Notes under the pieces: generated by a model | Seen by the model: only the letters and a program-made list of their open reading frames with translations | Database searches by the model: none | What the model was told of the DNA's origin: nothing | Program-made: the position numbers and the translations under genes | In this document: piece by piece, positions 61,341-64,000 of the stretch | How the letters are laid out: each line of letters opens with the position of its first letter | How positions within the stretch are numbered: the stretch's first letter is position 1 | Source of the DNA: Mycolicibacterium vinylchloridicum | Lineage (GTDB): Bacteria > Actinomycetota > Actinomycetes > Mycobacteriales > Mycobacteriaceae | Assembly (NCBI RefSeq): GCF_013404075.1 | Contig: NZ_JACBJQ010000005.1 | Span: 1 to 64,000, forward strand | Direction of reading: 5' to 3' | Length of the DNA: 64,000 nucleotides

Positions 61341-62947
61341 CGCACTATCCGATCGACGCGTGGGATCCCCTGCACCAGCCGGGTGGTCCTGACTCGCATT
61401 GGTCAACCGTCAACGTCGGTGAGGCCGTCCCCGGTGTCACCACCCCGTTGGGCTGGTCGATCTGGTCGGATATCGGCGATCAGATGTGCCGGGATCTGTC
61501 GTATGCACTCGGTGTTTTCGGCGCCGGCGAGCGCAAGCAACCACCGCCAGGCCCGGACCGGATCATCACCGTCTTCTTCGGGCGCATCGCCATGCGCACC
61601 GAATGGCTGGCCGCCGTAGGTGACCGAATGCCAGGCACCACAGGTGAAGTCGCGATCACCGGCATGCTGGGCGAAGCGCCGTCCACGATGAGATTTGCCC
61701 CCACGATTCGGCGCTATCCCGTCATCGCCCACCGGCTGCCGCGCGCCGCGCTGGGCATGCCCGGCAAGGTACGCCGGCTTGCGCCCCAGATCGATGCCTG
61801 GTGGCGCGCGGAGACCACTCGGGTGGCACACGCCGACCTGGCCGGTGCGGTGTCCACGTTCGCCGACGCGAGCCGCCGCTTCTCCACGGCGATGACCCTG
61901 CACGGCATCGCACTGTTTGCGGCGATCACGCCGTTGATCAACGCGCTGACCTCGCTGGTGGCGCGCACCGGGGTCGGTGACGTGGGCGTGCTATCGGGTG
62001 CCGGCGGAGCCGAGCTGCGGATGATCGACGACATCTGGAAGGCCTCACGCGGCGAACTCACCCTCGATGAGGTGGTCGCCGGCTACGGCTACCACGGCCC
62101 CCTCGAGGGTGAGATTTCGTCGCGGGTGTGGCGCGAGGACTCGACTCCGCTGGCGGCGGTCATCGAGCGCTACGCCGTCACCGACGACAGCGCGAGTCCT
62201 GTTGCGCGGGAGCGAGCGGCGCGTGATCGGTTGCCGCGAATGCAGGCGGAGCTGTTGGCCGAACTTCCAGTGCCGGCCCGGCCCGCGGTCAAGCTGCTGC
62301 TGAATCATGCCGCGCGCACGATCCCGCTGCGCGGCGTCGGAAAGGTGTCGTTCCTGCAGGCGCTCGACGTCGCGCGAGCGGCGGCCCGCCGAGTGGGTGA
62401 GCACCTTGCCGGGGCCGGCGTGCTGGCCGACCCAGAGGACGTCTTCTTCCTGACCGTCGACGAGATCGTCGGGGGAGTGCCTGTGGCGGCACGCGAGCTG
62501 GTGACGCTTCGCCGGGAGCGGCGTGCGCAGTACCAGCAGCTCGAACTGCCGACGTGGTGGCGGGGTACACCCGAGCCGACGCCCGTCGCCGACAAGCAGC
62601 CCGACATCACCGACGACGCGCTGCTGACCGGGATCGGTGCCGGCAGCGGGATTGTCGAAGGCCCGGTGCGCATCGTCCACGATCCTGCGGTGGTCGAGGT
62701 CGAACCCGGTGAGGTGCTGGTCGCGCCGACCACCGACCCCAGTTGGGCCTCGATCATGTTCGTGTCCGCGGCACTCGTCGTCGACATCGGCAGCGTACTG
62801 AGCCACGCCGCCGTCGTGGCGCGCGAACTCGGGTTGCCGTGTGTGGTCAACACCGGAAACGGAACTCGGGTCCTGCGCGACGGCGACCTGGTGCGGGTGG
62901 ACGGGTCTGCCGGCACCGTGCAGCTACTCAAGCGGGCCGAGAACTAA
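61337..62947 (+). CDS. PEP-utilising-type enzyme with swivelling phospho-His domain, no ATP-grasp domain
   Basis: 536 residues from GTG 61337. The C-terminal 100 residues are a PEP-utilisers mobile domain (VLSHAAVVARELGLPCVVN, phospho-carrier His490). The N-terminal segment GEAVPGVTTPLGWS resembles the region that follows the ATP-grasp domain in rifampicin phosphotransferase-like proteins. An N-terminal ATP-grasp domain is missing, so it cannot be a complete dikinase by itself; it may act with a separate nucleotide-binding partner or catalyse another step. The neighbouring CrtC-like gene makes phosphorylation of a small lipid plausible. Confidence 0.8.
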   Translation: MTHYPIDAWDPLHQPGGPDSHWSTVNVGEAVPGVTTPLGWSIWSDIGDQMCRDLSYALGVFGAGERKQPPPGPDRIITVFFGRIAMRTEWLAAVGDRMPGTTGEVAITGMLGEAPSTMRFAPTIRRYPVIAHRLPRAALGMPGKVRRLAPQIDAWWRAETTRVAHADLAGAVSTFADASRRFSTAMTLHGIALFAAITPLINALTSLVARTGVGDVGVLSGAGGAELRMIDDIWKASRGELTLDEVVAGYGYHGPLEGEISSRVWREDSTPLAAVIERYAVTDDSASPVARERAARDRLPRMQAELLAELPVPARPAVKLLLNHAARTIPLRGVGKVSFLQALDVARAAARRVGEHLAGAGVLADPEDVFFLTVDEIVGGVPVAARELVTLRRERRAQYQQLELPTWWRGTPEPTPVADKQPDITDDALLTGIGAGSGIVEGPVRIVHDPAVVEVEPGEVLVAPTTDPSWASIMFVSAALVVDIGSVLSHAAVVARELGLPCVVNTGNGTRVLRDGDLVRVDGSAGTVQLLKRAEN

Positions 62948-62971
62948 TACCTCGACGAGGAGGTTTCACCG

Positions 62972-63712
62972 ATGAACACCACGGCCCAACGTTTGTGCGC
63001 GTGGAGCGGGATCGCATGCATCGTCGTCTTTTTCGTCGGCTTCTGGTTGGTCGCGGGTTTCATCCCGCCCCCGCCTCCGACACTCACCGGTGAACAACTC
63101 GCCCAGCTGTTTGCCGAGGATGCCGTGCGCATCCGGCTGGGGATGATCATCTCGCTGATGGCGTCGGCTCTGCTGGCGTCGTGGAGCGCGGCGGTCACCG
63201 CTCAGATGATGCGCATGACGCGGCGGGTCGCGGCACTGGCCTACACCAACCTCGCCGTCGGCGCGCTGTTCGTACTGGAGTTCATCATCTCCCTGATCAT
63301 CTGGCAGTCCATGACGTTTCGGCCCCGCGATCCGCAGGTACTGCTGGCAATGAACGACACGGCCTGGCTGCTGTTCGTGGCGATCACCTCGACGCCAATC
63401 CTGCAGACGCTGTCCATCGGCACCGCGATCTTCCTCGACACCGCCGACAACAACCCGAATCCGGTGCTGCCGCGCTGGGCGGGTTACCTGAATTTCTGGG
63501 TGGCGATGCTCTTCCTACCCGGGTCGATCACCGTGTTCTTCCATACCGGTCCCTTCGCGTGGAACGGGATCCTGGTGTGGTACTTGCCGCTGACGGCATT
63601 CGCGGTGTGGATGGTGGTCATGTCGATCCTGGTGCTGCGTGCCGTCGCCGCCGAGGGTGCGCAGCCGAATACCGTTGCCGATCAACCGGACCGGAAGGAG
63701 CACGTGCGATGA
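62972..63712 (+). CDS. PRW/GPFAWNG-family membrane protein, copy 8
   Basis: 246 residues; GAGGAGG precedes the ATG. Motifs are GFIPPPPPTLTGEQLAQLF, IRLGMIISLMA, QMMRM, FRPRDPQVLLAMNDTAWLL, LPRWAGYLNFW and TGPFAWNGILVWY. It is first of a tandem pair, as at 55720/56611, and its stop overlaps the next start (ATGA). It belongs to the O1/O2-controlled operon. Confidence 0.74.
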   Translation: MNTTAQRLCAWSGIACIVVFFVGFWLVAGFIPPPPPTLTGEQLAQLFAEDAVRIRLGMIISLMASALLASWSAAVTAQMMRMTRRVAALAYTNLAVGALFVLEFIISLIIWQSMTFRPRDPQVLLAMNDTAWLLFVAITSTPILQTLSIGTAIFLDTADNNPNPVLPRWAGYLNFWVAMLFLPGSITVFFHTGPFAWNGILVWYLPLTAFAVWMVVMSILVLRAVAAEGAQPNTVADQPDRKEHVR

Positions 63713-64000
63713 ACTATCGCAATCAGGTGGTCTGCGCATGGTGCGGGCCGTTGATGACGCTGCTGTTCTTCATCGGGCTGCTGCCGTTGGCCCACTTCAT
63801 CTGGCCACCGGCGCCGTCGGAGAGCGCGGCACAGATAGCGGCGTTCTTCCAGGACGGCACCGTCGCCAAGCGACTGGGTGTGTTCATCGCGATGATCGGA
63901 ACCGGTCTGCTTGCACCGTTTTACGCGGTGATTTCGCAGCAGATGCGCCGCATCGAGGGGGTGTCGCGCACCTTGGTTTACGCCCAGTTGGCCGCGGCGG
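63709..64000 (+). CDS. PRW/GPFAWNG-family membrane protein, copy 9 (partial, cut by window end)
   Basis: The first 97 codons are visible (MNYRNQVVCAWCGPLM start), with GGAAGGAG before the ATG, which overlaps the preceding stop. The N-terminal family features are present: HFIWPPAPSESAAQIAAFF, VAKRLGVFIAMIG and QQMRRIEG. The PRW and GPFAWNG parts would lie beyond the window edge. Confidence 0.7.
   Translation, partial: MNYRNQVVCAWCGPLMTLLFFIGLLPLAHFIWPPAPSESAAQIAAFFQDGTVAKRLGVFIAMIGTGLLAPFYAVISQQMRRIEGVSRTLVYAQLAAA

Noticed and set aside
1..64000. Mobile element, CRISPR array, tRNA or rRNA genes
   Set aside because: I looked for transposase or integrase signatures, regular short repeats with spacers and tRNA-like cloverleaf sequences, and saw none that I could support.

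Overview
The window looks like accessory chromosome of a mycobacterium or close relative (Mycobacteriaceae, Mycolicibacterium-like). That placement rests on high G+C, many GTG starts, dense ATGA/GTGA overlapping operons, an F420-type LLM oxidoreductase, several P450s, many TetR repressors, and a large set of CoA-linked catabolic genes. I see no tRNA or rRNA gene, transposase, integrase or CRISPR array. The species is inference.

Layout. 1-6.2 kb: a small catabolic block. An isochorismatase-like hydrolase and a D-2-hydroxyacid dehydrogenase (+) face a minus-strand operon of GntR/FCD regulator, acyl-CoA synthetase, class II aldolase and ACMSD-like amidohydrolase. 6.3-9.4 kb: a SigH/SigR-like sigma factor without a recognisable anti-sigma partner, an FMO-like flavoprotein and a secreted chymotrypsin-fold protease. 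9.7-27 kb: an unusual membrane and flavoenzyme region. It holds two AveC-like ('spirocyclase') membrane proteins, four other polytopic membrane proteins with a shared Glu-Pro-x-x-Asp-type signature, three CrtI/PYROXD2/HemY-like FAD oxidoreductases, one CrtC/AttH-like protein with an APH-fold kinase beside it, four TetR regulators, and an orphan pair of cytochrome-oxidase subunit III/IV-like (NorE/NorF-like) proteins. 27-40 kb: one long plus-strand operon of three enoyl-CoA hydratases, a Rieske dioxygenase alpha/beta pair, a small coupled protein, two thiolases, a ketosynthase-zinc ribbon-OB fusion, an SDR and two acyl-CoA ligases. This is an oxygenase plus beta-oxidation/thiolysis pathway for a ring-containing or branched acid; a further SDR is divergent. 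40-45 kb: a second copy of the FAD oxidoreductase, COX III-like, COX IV-like and small membrane protein module. 45-50.7 kb: an MBL hydrolase, a SnoaL-enoyl-CoA hydratase fusion, an acyl-CoA dehydrogenase and a fifth CrtI-like enzyme. 50.8-64 kb: two parallel modules, each with a P450, a CrtC/AttH-like protein, a phosphotransferase and two tandem copies of a roughly 240-residue membrane protein. The last copy runs off the end.

What stands out. One family of about 230-250-residue membrane proteins (shared PRW and GPFAWNG motifs) occurs nine times between 20 and 64 kb. CrtI-like, CrtC-like and cyclase-like membrane proteins recur in different combinations, yet no prenyltransferase, phytoene synthase or polyketide synthase is present. 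Every CrtC-like gene has a phosphotransferase immediately beside it. I infer an uncharacterised membrane-associated lipid or isoprenoid modification or degradation system: P450/Rieske hydroxylation, phosphorylation, FAD-dependent desaturation and rearrangement, feeding CoA-linked breakdown. It appears to be under several local TetR switches, for which I give candidate operators. The gene families are seen in the sequence; the pathway is a hypothesis.
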